This document shows, in pieces, positions 39,041 to 50,700 of a stretch of DNA of 64,000 nt (position 1 is its first letter; every line of letters starts with the position of its first letter). The translations under genes were made by a program, and so were the position numbers. The stretch is from Histomonas meleagridis (lineage: Eukaryota; Parabasalia; Tritrichomonadida; Dientamoebidae). The stretch lies in the NCBI GenBank assembly GCA_020186115.1, contig WSYJ01000134.1, positions 186,001 to 250,000 on the forward strand, written 5' to 3'. The notes beneath the pieces are model-generated. The model was not told the DNA's origin, made no database searches, and saw only the letters and a program-made list of their open reading frames with translations.

Positions 39041-41347
39041 ATGGTTTCAGGATTTCTTCTTTCTGTAGCGATATTTTATTGTAATGCTCTTTGCGATGAA
39101 ACACTAGAGATTATAAATAATAGTTACATTTCCAATGGTGAATATGAATCAAAAAAAGATACTGTAAAATATTTAATTATTGGAACCGGCGTCAAAACAA
39201 TAGGATCAAAAGCATTTTACAACTGGCCTAATTTAACTAAAGTTACAATTGGTGATTCAGTTGTTATGATTGAAGATCATGCATTTGCTTATTGTTATAA
39301 GCTAGAAATAGTAACATTTTCTGAAGGCAAAAGTTTAGAGCAAATCAAAGATTGTTGTTTTTATTACTGCAGATCTCTCACTGAATTTATTGTTCCTGAA
39401 AATGTCACACAGATTTATCTAAGCTCTTTTTCACAATGCTTTAGACTGAAAAACTTTGTTTTTAATCAAGCAGTTGAATCCATTGGGAGTGAATTTTTTG
39501 ATTCCTGTATATCATTAGTATCGGTAACGATTAATTGTAATTTAACCACAATTCCATTGAAAGCATTTTCTAACTGTTCATCGCTTACCGAAATAACTCT
39601 TCCAAACACCATTATAACCATCAAAGAAACTTCATTTCTTGATTGCATCTCCTTAAAATCAGTTAAACTCGGCGACAATGTCAATTCAATTGGAAAGAAA
39701 TCGTTTTGTAACTGCATAAGTTTAGTTCATATCAATTTTCCATCTTCGATTACCACAATTGAAGAATATTCATTTTATAATTGTATTTCATTAGAAGTTG
39801 TCAACATTGAAACAGATCATAAAGTAACAATTGGCACTTATTCATTTTCTTATTGCGAAAGTTTAATCACAGTTAAACTCAGTGATACATGTTCATTAAG
39901 TGAAAGTTTATTTTATAGGTGTACAAACTTAACTTCAATCACGATTCCGAATGTACAAAATATACCAAAAGAGACATTTCAATATTGTAAATCATTAACA
40001 ACAGTTTCTATCCCCGATACAGTTCACCAAATTAATGAATATGCATTTTCATATTGTAAATCATTAGCTAATGTAACATTTTCGGAATGTCTTGAAGTAA
40101 TATCGAGGTATTCATTTGAATATTGTGATTTCCATGAAATTACTTTACCTGATTCACTTATCACGATTCAACGTTATGGCTTTAATTTCTGTTCGTTTAA
40201 ATCTTTAATTATGAACAACTGTAACATCAGTAACATCGATGAATATTCATTTTATAATTGTGATGTAACCAATTTAACAATTGGGAAATGTTATGATTCT
40301 ATTAAAATAATTATTAAACAACTGAAATATTTGAGAAATGTCAAAATAATAAATGTGGATAAAATTGATGGGAATCAATTTAAATCAAATGATTACATAA
40401 GATCAATTGATATCCAATCAGTTACAAACATTTGTTATCAGGCATTTTATTATTGCATGTACTTAACAACAGTTAAATTTGGTAACAATATAACATTCAT
40501 TGGATCTTATGCATTTTATAAAACAAATATTAGTGAATTATATATACCACAATCAAATATAAATAATTTGACATTAGATGAAAATTCATTTTATGATTGT
40601 GATAACTTAAGAACAATATATTTACCAACAGTTATTACTATTAATAAATACGCATTTACTTATTGTGATAAATTAAATGATGTTTATCTTGGTGATAATT
40701 TAACATTCATTGGTCAAAATGCGTTTGGTGATTGTTTATCTCTTAAATCAATTACTATTCCTGATTCTGTTGAACATATCGGGAAATATTTGTTTATTAC
40801 TTGTACAGCGTTAGAAAATGTACAAATTAATGATAATAGCAAATTAACGGAATTGCCCAATTCGACATTTGATGGGTGCAAACGTTTATATACAATATCT
40901 ATACCAAAAAGTGTCACAAGCATCGGCTATTCAGCATTCGAAAAATGTTCGTCGTTAATTCGTGTGGAAATTGGTGAAAATGTTAAATATATTTATGACA
41001 TGGCATTTTATGACTGCATTTCATTGCATTGTATATATTATTATGGAACAAACGAGCCATACATTGATAGAAACGCGTTCGTAAACATTAAGACATCGAA
41101 AGTGTACGTGTCAACATATTACTTTGACTCAAAATTCGGTAAATTTGACGTAGAAACAAACGAAAGAGAATGTGTCGGATACATGCCATCGGATAACGCA
41201 GCAACAGTGGCGATAGTGACGGCATCGGTAATTTGCGTAATGTTTGTTGTAGTGTTGGCGATAGTGTTGTGCGATAGGAATATGAGGAACAGAATTTCAA
41301 ACGCGGCGAGTGACCGGGCGCTGTATGATAGTGTGTGTAAAAAGTGA
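39041..41347 (+). CDS. BspA-like leucine-rich repeat surface protein (type I membrane)
   Basis: 768 residues from ATG 39041. MVSGFLLSVAIFYCNALC is a signal peptide. It is followed by more than 20 TpLRR/LRR_5 repeats of about 23 residues (IG-x-x-A-F-x-x-C-x-x-L-x-x-V-x-[IF]-x-x), with Phe/Tyr/Cys consensus positions (SFYNCISLEVVNIETDH). A membrane-proximal region (about 670-715) precedes one transmembrane helix (IVTASVICVMFVVVLAIVL, about 721-743). The short basic cytoplasmic tail is CDRNMRNRISNAASDRAL. It is intact, unlike the copy at 23-25 kb. Such proteins form a very large trichomonad surface family implicated in host or microbe binding; the ligand is unknown. Codons are GC-richer in the last 150 residues. 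Confidence 0.95.
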   Translation: MVSGFLLSVAIFYCNALCDETLEIINNSYISNGEYESKKDTVKYLIIGTGVKTIGSKAFYNWPNLTKVTIGDSVVMIEDHAFAYCYKLEIVTFSEGKSLEQIKDCCFYYCRSLTEFIVPENVTQIYLSSFSQCFRLKNFVFNQAVESIGSEFFDSCISLVSVTINCNLTTIPLKAFSNCSSLTEITLPNTIITIKETSFLDCISLKSVKLGDNVNSIGKKSFCNCISLVHINFPSSITTIEEYSFYNCISLEVVNIETDHKVTIGTYSFSYCESLITVKLSDTCSLSESLFYRCTNLTSITIPNVQNIPKETFQYCKSLTTVSIPDTVHQINEYAFSYCKSLANVTFSECLEVISRYSFEYCDFHEITLPDSLITIQRYGFNFCSFKSLIMNNCNISNIDEYSFYNCDVTNLTIGKCYDSIKIIIKQLKYLRNVKIINVDKIDGNQFKSNDYIRSIDIQSVTNICYQAFYYCMYLTTVKFGNNITFIGSYAFYKTNISELYIPQSNINNLTLDENSFYDCDNLRTIYLPTVITINKYAFTYCDKLNDVYLGDNLTFIGQNAFGDCLSLKSITIPDSVEHIGKYLFITCTALENVQINDNSKLTELPNSTFDGCKRLYTISIPKSVTSIGYSAFEKCSSLIRVEIGENVKYIYDMAFYDCISLHCIYYYGTNEPYIDRNAFVNIKTSKVYVSTYYFDSKFGKFDVETNERECVGYMPSDNAATVAIVTASVICVMFVVVLAIVLCDRNMRNRISNAASDRALYDSVCKK

Positions 41348-41796
41348 TACATTTGGTAACTTTGCGTTTTTTGCTGTGTTACATCGAAATATGGTCGTAA
41401 ATTGCTGCTTGGAAATGAAAAATATATAAAATATTTCGAAATTTGAAATTATTTAATTCAGCAATTATTATATGTGCATTTGAAAAGGATCATACAGAAA
41501 TAGAGCAATTACTCATTAAACAAGAAGGTATTTGTTCTAATAATTTTATATTTCAAAACAATACATGGAAACTATTTCAAACAGCATTTATTTAGCATCT
41601 GAAAATGGTAAAACCGAAACTTTATAATTCAAAATAATATATAAAAACAATTCTAATTAATTTGGACTGCTTATTTATGTTAGAAATCATTCGAATCACA
41701 ATTTAAATTCTGATATTTTTTCCATAAATTCATAATGAGTCCAGAAGGGCGCAAGCGATCGCGTTCATCCACATTAAATTTCATATAATATTATGT
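41348..41796. other. Intergenic with ankyrin fossil
   Basis: See the ankyrin fragment at 41440-41640; otherwise AT-rich. Confidence 0.5.
41440..41640 (+). pseudogene. Ankyrin array fragment, about 1.5 modules
   Basis: Plus-strand spacer-like TTTGAAATTATTTAATTCAG is followed by AIIICAFEKDHTEIEQLLIK, then a shortened spacer with ACATGGAAACTATTTC, then a broken second module. No head gene is attached; it is a dispersed fragment. Confidence 0.7.
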
Positions 41797-42642
41797 TTAT
41801 TCACCAATTTCATATTCATCAAACGCACTCCTTCTTCCAATGCTATCGAAAGAGCTTTGACTAATTTTAGCAAACCCATTCTTTTTGCTTTTGGGAGAAA
41901 ATTTCTGTGCAACGGCAACGACTGCCGAGCTCTCGTTCTCCTCAGAGAACGCATTATTGATGATGTCCACGGCATTTAATGATTTGGAGACATCGCATTC
42001 AGCTTTTGCAATTTCATTATCTGCTATCAGCTTACTTTGGAGAAGATTAAGCTCGGCTTCATACTGCGAAATAAGCTCATCAAAGGCGCACTGATGTCTT
42101 ACTAGAAGTTGTTGGAATTGACCTTTAAATTCTTGATCACATTCTTCAATTTGTGGTGGTTTCACTTTCTTTTTAAGTTGAAATGCTTTGTCACGCATCT
42201 CAATGGCTTCTTTGAACTGATGGGATCGGGCAAGAAGTTTAGATGATGTTAAAAGAGTATCAATTGATTTTTGGATTTTTTGTTTTTCGATTTTGCGGGT
42301 TTCACGCCATCGCCTTTCCACTTCTTTGAGTTCTGCCATTTGTGTTTCAGCCATTTGATCGATTTTCTTTTCAAGCCTTTCCTTTGCCTTTTGACATTCT
42401 TGTTCATATTTTTCCTCATTTTGTTTTACTTTTTCTTGATATTCATTGTAAAATCTGTTGTTAGTTTCATCAAATTTGAGTTGGTAATTATCAATTGTTT
42501 GAGATAAAGTTGATTGCTGTTCTTTCTTTTTTTCAAAAATTTCCATTGCTTTTTCGAAATCAAGGTTTTCAATTGCTTTTAATTCATCCTCAGTTTCTTC
42601 ATTTTCCATTACACCATCAGAAGAATTTGTGCTAATGGACAT
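41797..42642 (-). CDS. Coiled-coil protein, trichomonad family (paralog of 58066-58929)
   Basis: 281 residues from ATG 42640-42642. Long charged coiled coil (about 40-215) with KIDQMAETQMAELKEVERRW and FKEAIEMRDKAFQLKKK, then a Ser-rich, probably disordered tail. It shares layout and short motifs (a small-residue helix, then F/Y-x-E/K-A-x-E/x-x-x-D) with the gene at 58066-58929. No enzyme domain, signal peptide or membrane segment. A cytoskeletal role is a guess. TCACTTTT lies 11 bp upstream in the opposite orientation (42653-42660). Confidence 0.75.
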   Translation of the reverse strand: MSISTNSSDGVMENEETEDELKAIENLDFEKAMEIFEKKKEQQSTLSQTIDNYQLKFDETNNRFYNEYQEKVKQNEEKYEQECQKAKERLEKKIDQMAETQMAELKEVERRWRETRKIEKQKIQKSIDTLLTSSKLLARSHQFKEAIEMRDKAFQLKKKVKPPQIEECDQEFKGQFQQLLVRHQCAFDELISQYEAELNLLQSKLIADNEIAKAECDVSKSLNAVDIINNAFSEENESSAVVAVAQKFSPKSKKNGFAKISQSSFDSIGRRSAFDEYEIGE

Positions 42643-43160
42643 CCCTTATTTGTCACTTTTATTGATTAATCTTATTTGAATGCATTTTGATGGGTAACGG
42701 ATATTTTCTATGGCTTACTTTTTACAAATGATCACTTTTGTATGTCTGAATAATCCTGTACGTTAACATGTATGTTGAGAAAATTTTTTACACAAAAATC
42801 ATATATTGCATTATTAGTTATTATTATGGGTTGCATTGAAACGCATCTAATAGCCTACAGATTTTAGTTCTTATTTTGAAATTTAGGATCATAATCTAAA
42901 GATCAATCATCTAAATTAATAAAATTGTTTTTATATTTCTTGAAATTAAAACTTAAGAATTAATTCTTCTTCGAAAAGTTGTGTTTGAATAAAGATTTCT
43001 TAATACAAGATCTCTTCTGAAATGATGAAGAAATATGAAAAAAAAATAAATTTCATTAATTTTTTTTCCCATGAAATCACAAAATAATTCGAATAATTTC
43101 ACAAAATTTATTTAGATTTATAATATGTTTTTATGTATACAGAACATTATTATATATTTG
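42643..43160. other. Intergenic
   Basis: About 520 bp, AT-rich; no gene seen. Confidence 0.4.
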
Positions 43161-44180
43161 TTATACTTCATCATGTACTTCTTTCGAGTTGAAGCATTTC
43201 AACGATTTTCCGAAATTATTCCAAAACTCTGGATCTAAACTCGGTTCATAAAAGCTCAAATTAACTTTCCTTACTTCGATGTTATGCAAGGGGACAGAAG
43301 CCACAGTATATACGTAGCCAACTCCTGAAAAAAGTGTTGTCATCAAATTGCCAATTTTCCGAGACAATTTAGAGCTCGGTTCTTTTTCAACAATTGTTGG
43401 TGTGAAGTAACTATTTAATTCGTTTCGGATAACGATATTCCATTGGATTTCATTGTCGTCATAACTTTTCGGAATTGTATCTGTAAATTTGCTTTCGAGA
43501 TTGGAAAAGTATTCTCTTGCGCTTGTCGACCAGTTTGCATCAACTGTGACATTTGCAATAAAAACATCATCATCTGTTATACTCAAATTTGATATATCTT
43601 CAGAATAATTTGAACTAAATGTATACCTGTTAATTGTGCATGTGCTTCCGCCATAGCTTCCATAAAAAGAAAATAACATTGACGGGTTTTCTGTTGTCAT
43701 GTTTCCGATTAATGAAAGATATGTGGAATATAACATATGAGAATTGAGACCAAACTGCACAATAGACGTTTTGCGAATTAAACTTAAATATGTAATCTCA
43801 AGAATAAAAGAAATAAAAAATGACACCAAAATAATGATCAATTTTTTGTTTGTACAATTTTTATATAGTGCTAAAGCTTCAACACCAAAAGCAAAAGAAA
43901 AGAAAAATCCTGTAATATAATGGAGAAAATCGTATCCAATTGATAAGGTATCGAGGAAATTTGAATTTGGGTGGTCTGAAATTGACTTCTTATACTGTGC
44001 ATATGGGATAACATGAGATAAAATTGTATAAAAAAATATAATAAGTGAAATTATTGCAAATATTATTGCACTTACCAATTCCCACTTATATATGTGTTTT
44101 GATTTGTAATCGTTTGGTAAATTCATTTCGTTTGAAGTATCCATTTCTAATGAGATTTGCGTGGTTAGATTTTGCTTCAT
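43161..44180 (-). CDS. Multi-pass membrane protein, paralog of the 10.5-11.6 kb pseudogene
   Basis: 339 residues from ATG 44178-44180 (MKQNLTTQISLEM); upstream in-frame sequence begins only at GTG. A short N-terminus precedes four hydrophobic segments (about 30-50, 82-102, 110-130 and one after). An extracellular-looking domain follows with several N-glycosylation motifs (NYSEDISNLS, NVTVDANWS) and Cys/Gly-rich GSYGGSTCTI. The C-terminal part has another hydrophobic stretch (LFSGVGYVYTVASVPLH), which aligns with the FWAGLGYIYRLITIPIY of the other copy. Layout and several positions are conserved between the two, so they are a family. Function unknown; possibly surface or vacuolar. Confidence 0.75.
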   Translation of the reverse strand: MKQNLTTQISLEMDTSNEMNLPNDYKSKHIYKWELVSAIIFAIISLIIFFYTILSHVIPYAQYKKSISDHPNSNFLDTLSIGYDFLHYITGFFFSFAFGVEALALYKNCTNKKLIIILVSFFISFILEITYLSLIRKTSIVQFGLNSHMLYSTYLSLIGNMTTENPSMLFSFYGSYGGSTCTINRYTFSSNYSEDISNLSITDDDVFIANVTVDANWSTSAREYFSNLESKFTDTIPKSYDDNEIQWNIVIRNELNSYFTPTIVEKEPSSKLSRKIGNLMTTLFSGVGYVYTVASVPLHNIEVRKVNLSFYEPSLDPEFWNNFGKSLKCFNSKEVHDEV

Positions 44181-44800
44181 TGGCAAAAATAGGTAGGTCG
44201 TTAAAAACGTTTGTGAAAAGTTTAATTTTTGCCATTTAGTGAATCTTCGCACAATTTTGTTTTATATTTGGCTAAAATTTAACATTTGTACTATGTTAAC
44301 AAATGATTTAATATAAGTATAATCTTAAAATTCTAATAATAACTATAATATTTTGAATTACAAACAATCGCATTATGATAATAAATTCTACTTCAATATA
44401 AATCTTGAATTCAAGATTTTCATTATAAATGATTTTGTTTTTGTCTAACTAATAGTTAAAGATTGTGTAATTGACAATGTTATGTTAAAATAGATAAAAT
44501 GTCAATTGACATCAGAGATATTATATCACTTTTTAATGATGAAATTATTAAATTTGCTTGACTACTCCTTCTAAATAAATATAATTCGTTGAATACAATT
44601 AGATTTAGTAAATGACTAATGAATGGGTTGGAAGTGGATTGAACATTCCTTTTTTGCTTGATTTCGTAATTTTTGATTTTGAAATGTTCACGTGAAAATG
44701 CGAAATTCAATTTTCATAACTGAAATATCAAATTTGATTTCCTGTTATCAATAGTTTAGTTGAAAATCATTATTTTTTATTATTGATTCTATAATAATAA
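44181..44800. other. Intergenic
   Basis: About 620 bp; a 76-codon frame starting at a non-ATG codon (44480-44710) has no recognisable features. Nothing else seen. Confidence 0.4.
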
Positions 44801-46021
44801 TCATTCTTCTATAAAAGTTTCTGTTGCGTTTCTTTTGATTTCAGCTTCCTCGAAGCTCCACACTTTTACAGATGTATCCTCAGAGCTTGATATGATCATC
44901 AAATCTCCGTCCGAACCATCCACAGCTCTTACATCTATAGCTGTGATCACATTTCTGTGGCCGGACATTTCTTTTAATAAATGTCCATTTCTTGCATCCC
45001 AAACTCTTATCGACCCATCAGTACAACCTGTTACAATGTATGGTCTCTTTGGGTGCCATTTTAATGTCGTAACACCGCCCGGATGTTGTAATGCGTGACG
45101 AAGCTGAAAGTCGATGGGATTCCAAACGGTCGCCGCGCATCCCATTGATGCGGTCGCAACCCATTTGTTGTCTGGAGAGAAAGCGATGCACTCGATTGAG
45201 TTCTTTCCATTGTCCATGTTACCGAGAATCTTACCGCCATCGAAACGACAGATTTTGACAATGCCAGATATATCGCCAGTAGCAATTAAGGCTCCATTAG
45301 GACTAAGACAGCCACTAATTATTGGCTCATGATGGAATTGAAGACCCTTGGTTTGAGAAGTGGGACAGCCAGAACCAACTGACCATATCTTTAAAACTTG
45401 ATCTTCACCAGCTGACCATATTTCTTTGCCATCAGGACTGAAACCACCGCATGTAACTGAGCCATTGTGTTGACTGAAAACATTTGTGCAATTTCCAGTT
45501 TTGAGATTCCACATCCAGATTAAACCAGAACTAACACCAGCTATAAGAGTTGGGGCTGTTGGGCAAAATGAAATCCATTCGATAGATTCATCTTCACCGG
45601 GGCCTACGAGTTTTTTGTATTTTTGGCCATTTAATGCATTCCATAAAATTATTACTCCTTTAAGATCACCTGTTGCAACAACTCCTCCATTATGTGAAAA
45701 CTTGATAACGTTAATACTATCTTCATGGCCCAAAAGCTCAAATGTTGAAATATCTCCTCCTGTATATAAATGATAAAGAACTGCTTTATCATCACCTCCA
45801 CCAGATGCAAAAGCTACTCCTCCAGTGTACTTTTGTAATTTTGGTAAAGGCTGAGTGCGAAAAGCAACACAATAAGCAGCATCTTGATGGAAAAATGTTA
45901 TTGCAGAATCATCTGGCATTTCTTCTTCTTCTGGATTACCATCAATTACAACATCACAATTCTCGTTTTCTTGATAAATTTCTTCGTTGTTTTCGTTGGG
46001 AGTTTGTGCTGAATCGGCCAT
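44801..46021 (-). CDS. WD40 protein AAMP/SQT1-like (ribosomal protein uL16 chaperone)
   Basis: 406 residues from ATG 46019-46021. An acidic N-terminus (ENNEEIYQENENCDVVIDGN) precedes about seven WD repeats. The first reads FHQDAAYCVAFR...FASGGGDDKAVLYHL, and the next contain LLGHEDSINVIKFSHNG and ISFCPTAPTLIAGVSSGLIWMWNL. The last repeats include WHPKRPYIVTGCTDGSIRVWD and a closing SSSEDTSVKVWSFEE. The acidic N-terminus, the order of repeats and GGGDDKA with SIEWI match the AAMP/SQT1 family, which chaperones newly made ribosomal protein uL16 (Rpl10). Other WD40 roles are possible, so the name is tentative. Confidence 0.82.
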   Translation of the reverse strand: MADSAQTPNENNEEIYQENENCDVVIDGNPEEEEMPDDSAITFFHQDAAYCVAFRTQPLPKLQKYTGGVAFASGGGDDKAVLYHLYTGGDISTFELLGHEDSINVIKFSHNGGVVATGDLKGVIILWNALNGQKYKKLVGPGEDESIEWISFCPTAPTLIAGVSSGLIWMWNLKTGNCTNVFSQHNGSVTCGGFSPDGKEIWSAGEDQVLKIWSVGSGCPTSQTKGLQFHHEPIISGCLSPNGALIATGDISGIVKICRFDGGKILGNMDNGKNSIECIAFSPDNKWVATASMGCAATVWNPIDFQLRHALQHPGGVTTLKWHPKRPYIVTGCTDGSIRVWDARNGHLLKEMSGHRNVITAIDVRAVDGSDGDLMIISSSEDTSVKVWSFEEAEIKRNATETFIEE

Positions 46022-46181
46022 TTCTGCAAAATTTATTGGTCATCAAATTCAATAGAAATAATGACGAATGAAATATTGAGTAAAATATTTTGGCAAAAAA
46101 TTTTTTTATCAATTATAGCACAAAACGATAAAAAACAACTGAATTTTGCTATCGAAGAAGAGCAAATCCATTGAAGCTTCA

Positions 46182-47520
46182 ATGGAAGAAAAGGAAAAAA
46201 ATACAAATGAATGGGAAACTTTAAAAAGAATTGAACAAATAGTATTTAACTTAAGTATTGAAAATATTAATGATTTCGTATCTTCGGTTAATAATATATT
46301 TGATGATAAATATTTATACTCTTTTAATCTAATTATTAGTCAAATGATATATTTATCATTTGCGGCCGGAACGAGTAATTTTGATATATATTTAAATTTC
46401 ATGAAGGAAATTGAAAAAATTGAAAAATCTCAAAATAAAATTTTTGATATATTTGTACAGACAATAAAAAAATAAGAATACTCATGAATCATATTATTTA
46501 CTAGAAAAAATGTTTGAAAAAAACATAATTGATTTGAAAGTAGTAAAAAATTTTAAAGTTCCATATTTTTTTCATTATGCTTCAGATGATGAAATCAAAG
46601 AAATTATTCAACAAGAAGATATGTATCAGAATATCAAAAATATTGAAAAACTTAAAATGAATGATTGGGAACTTCATAAACAATTAATTAAAGAAGGAAT
46701 TAATCCTAATGACTTGGCAAAAGTAATTCGAAACGATGATTTAGAAAAGCTTCAAGAAATATCATCACAAAATAATTTTGATTTTAACCAAACTATTGAT
46801 CCATCAATTTATGAAAGATATTCATTTGTTAATGAACGTAGTGTTTCATTAATTGATTATGCAGCATATTTTGGATCGATTAAATGTTTTAAATATTTAC
46901 ATTTAAATAATGCTTTTATAAACAACACAGGTAAATATGCAATTGCAGGTGGAAATCTTGAAATCATTCATTTGTGCGAACAAAATCGTTCATTATTCGA
47001 AGAATCATATGAAATAGCAATAAGATATCATCGAAATGATATCTTTAAATATCTTTATGAAAATGAAATCATTAAACTTAATAATTTAGAAGAATATGGA
47101 AAGAAATGTGTTTTATATCATAATTATGAAATTTTATCATACTTGCAAAATCAAGGTTTGGAAATTAATGCTTCGATTTTAGATGAAATCGCAAGAATTG
47201 GAAATATATTTCTTCTTAAATATTTTCTTCAAGAAAATCAAATTCCTAAAAATTATTTGTTTTTGTCTGCTAAAGCAGGAAATGTTGATATTATTAAAAA
47301 TATTTTTGAACAAGAAGGAATTGATGTTAATGCTCAAGATGATTGTTTGTCTTATAAAATACTTATTTAAATAATTTTGGGTTTTGTATAAATGTTTGGA
47401 AATTGTTTACTTTATTTCGCACTGCAGATAAGCATGCATCGCGCTGGAGGAGAGGAGGATACTGGATTAAAAATCTAATACTTGAAAAAATGGATGAGCA
47501 AAGAAAACCCCAATGAATTG
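46182..47520 (+). pseudogene. Ankyrin locus C: DUF3447-type head with one frameshift, truncated array
   Basis: ATG 46182 (MEEKEKNTNEWETLKRIEQIVF) opens a head that breaks at an A7 run near 46466-46473. The next frame continues the same protein (NTHESYYLLEKMFEKNIIDL) to 47370. The head contains LHKQLIKEGINPNDLAKVIR, LIDYAAYFGSIKCFKYLHLN and GKYAIAGGNLEIIHLCEQ. It ends INA-like in GIDVNAQD followed by a spacer of exactly 80 nt (47343-47422) and a new module start (TADKHASRWRR...). That module is replaced after a few codons by unrelated GC-rich sequence (47425-47465). It is a broken gene, with the frameshift possibly an assembly error. Confidence 0.8.
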
Positions 47521-47589
47521 TATTATCCTCAAAGAAAATATGAACACTTCTTACTTTTAACAATTTGAATAAATGTTGAATAAGTATAT

Positions 47590-47665
47590 TTCTTTGGAAT
47601 TAATTTAATTTTTGTTCAAGAAGTAATTTTACTATTTCATCATTATATTCATTTTTTATAAAAAT
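47590..47665 (-). pseudogene. Lone ankyrin module fragment
   Basis: Minus strand reads EYNDEIVKLLLEQKLN then stop, the second half of a module, without a neighbouring array. Confidence 0.55.
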
Positions 47666-47751
47666 TCTGAAGATTTATGTGATATTTCACAATTAAATCG
47701 AATCTGAAATATCATAAAAACTAGAAAATTCCACATATAATTTATATTTAT

Positions 47752-50700
47752 TTAATCAAACTTATCAAAAGATGGTCTTTCTGTTAACAAATTTGCTCTA
47801 TTTAATGCAGTCATTATTGAATAATCTCTATATAAAACATCAAAATTAGCAAACGGACAAATAAATTCAAATGGAATTTTGTGTATTTTTTGGATGCTTG
47901 ATAGGACAATTCCATTTCCATTTATATTAGCACCCATGACTTCACTCAAAGGGTCGAACGTTTTATTCAATTCCTCAATAAACTTTTGAAATTCAGAATT
48001 TTTCAATGCTTCTTGAGAAAAAGTTTCTTCAGAATTATTTTCAATACTGATTTTAACGTTCTTCGTATTATCGTTTAACGGTGTAATTATTTGTTTAAAT
48101 ATTTTATATTTTGTAGTAACTTCATCGATATTAATTTCTAGAGGGATATTTTGAAACACTGAGTTATTTAATGATATTACTGTAACATTTATATTAGTTT
48201 TATCAAAACGATCGAAAATAATAATAAAACAAATTTTATTACTAGCAACGAATTGTTTAATTTCATCAAATGAATGATTTAAATAAAACAATTTTATACT
48301 ATTTGGAATAGTTTCGAAATATTTTTTTGATTTAATAAACATTTCAGATATTTCGGGATGAAAGAATTCATTTTTAATTCTTTCTTTTTCTTTATGAAAT
48401 AATAATTCACGTGAAACTTTTTTATTACTTAAAATATTAATTCGATTTTTATAAGCAATTGAACTTTGTAATAAAAGAAATTGATAAATTGCTCCATTAA
48501 AATCGGAATCAATTAAAATCGAAAATAATTCATTTGATACATCTGAAATTGTTTCATAATTTTGAGTTTCTAATAACATTGTTACACCTTTAATCAAATA
48601 ACGAACGGAATTTTGCAGACTTACTGAATCAGTTGATATTAAATGAAGACATTTACCCAAATAAATAATCATTTTCATGTAAATTTTTTGCGGAATATTT
48701 TCGATGTTTTGCACAGTATTAAAATGAAGTATTGCTGCCGTTGGCGAAATGTTTTGAAGTGGTTCTTGCGTTTCATCAATTAATTCATTAAATAACGTTT
48801 CGTTTGATTTGAAAAGTGAAATATCAAGTTTTTTGTTTCGTAATTGTTTAATCGAATCCGAATATTTAATGACAAATGAACCAAATAAATTTATCGATTC
48901 AACAAATTGGCATAAAAATGGAAACGATGTAACATCTGTTTGTTTTAGATAATTATTTGACGTGCTTTCGATTAAATTAAGAAGAAATTCGCCAATTTCT
49001 TTATACTCGATAATCGATTTAGGAAAATTAGAAGATGTTAAAAATTTCCAATAAAATGATATGATCAGTTTTATGGATGGATAAAATTCAATTGAGATTT
49101 TATTTTTAAATTCTTTTTCATATAATTCAATTGATGAATCAGATGAAAGATATTTTAAGGAATCAATATATAAATTAAATATTTTTATTCTTTCATAAAT
49201 ACTTAGGTTTTCGTGAATACAATTTTGTTTAAAATTAATTAATAATGATTCAATGAAACCGTCCGCCTTTTCAATGGAAAATGCCGTTCTAAACCATTCA
49301 ATCCAAAATTCAAGCGAATTGTTTTCACAGCATTTCGAGGATTCAATAAGATAATCAATTGAATTTTGAATTTCATATGATCGTGATTTTATAACCGCTA
49401 AAAATAGAATTAATTTTGATCGTGCTTTTTTGTCTTGAATTTTTTCGCATTGTGTTGAATAATTTATTAAATATAAAGAAGTTTTATATTCACCGAGTTG
49501 AATTAATAATTTGGATTGCTTTAAAAGTAATTTTGGGAGTTTAATAACATCCAAATTCTTTTCGAAATTTTGTTTTTCTAATTCAGTTAATTCGAAAGAA
49601 TTCGAATAATTAAAAGGAGAAATTATATTAATCGAATCCATAAAAAGTTTAAATTTCATATAAATATATTGTTCAAATCGATCATTTTTTAATATATGTT
49701 TAGAATATAAAAAAACATGATACCATAAATTCATTGTATAAAATTGTTGGCCCAATAATTGGAATATATCAATAATTTTTAAAAGGATTTTAACTAATTT
49801 ATATGTTTTATGTATTGGATATATTTTATGTTTTTCCAATTGTTGAATATGTTGTATCCAATCATTAATTGTTTCAGGTTGTTTCGAGAAATCATCAATT
49901 TTTATAACTGTTTGAGTTCTATGCAATGATTTCTTTTCGCGTGAACTTTGTTTTGTTTTACTTGAAAGAATACTTTCTTCATCTTCATTCGAAGAAATGT
50001 TTAATGAAGCTGTTAATTTCCATAAGAAATCGGAAAGATTTTTTATTTCATTTATAGTTTCATTTAATAAATTTATTTCATTAATTGTCTTTAATTTAAA
50101 TAAATTAATTTCAAATAAATTTACAATCATTTTTTCATCATTTTCTTCTTTTATTATATTAATAATATTTTCAATTATTTGATTTATTTCATTATAATTA
50201 TAATTATTATTACGTAACCAAAACGCATATTTTAATAACGATTCATAACGTTCAGTATGATCTTTGTTTTGTAAAACTTCAAATGATTTTAATAACGCCG
50301 TTTTTTGTATATTTTTATCTTTTGCTAAATCAGCTATAAATGACCAAAGTTTTGATTGGTATTTAGAATCACCTAATTGTTTAATTCTTAACATTTCATC
50401 AATTAATGGTTGCTCAGATTTATCACATAAAGTATTTGCAGTAATGATTAAATTTAATTCCCATATATGACAATGAACATTTTTATTTAAAGTAGAAATT
50501 GCTAAATTTAATATTTTTTTACTATTTACCCAATCCTTTTGTTCGATTAATGACAACAAATAATATCTAAATAATCTCACACGTAAAATATCATCGATTA
50601 TAACTTTTTTTGATAAATTAATTGCCTCAATTAAAAGGGATGAAAACATTGAATATTTTAAGTTTCCTTCATTAGATATAACATAAATAAAATATTTTAA

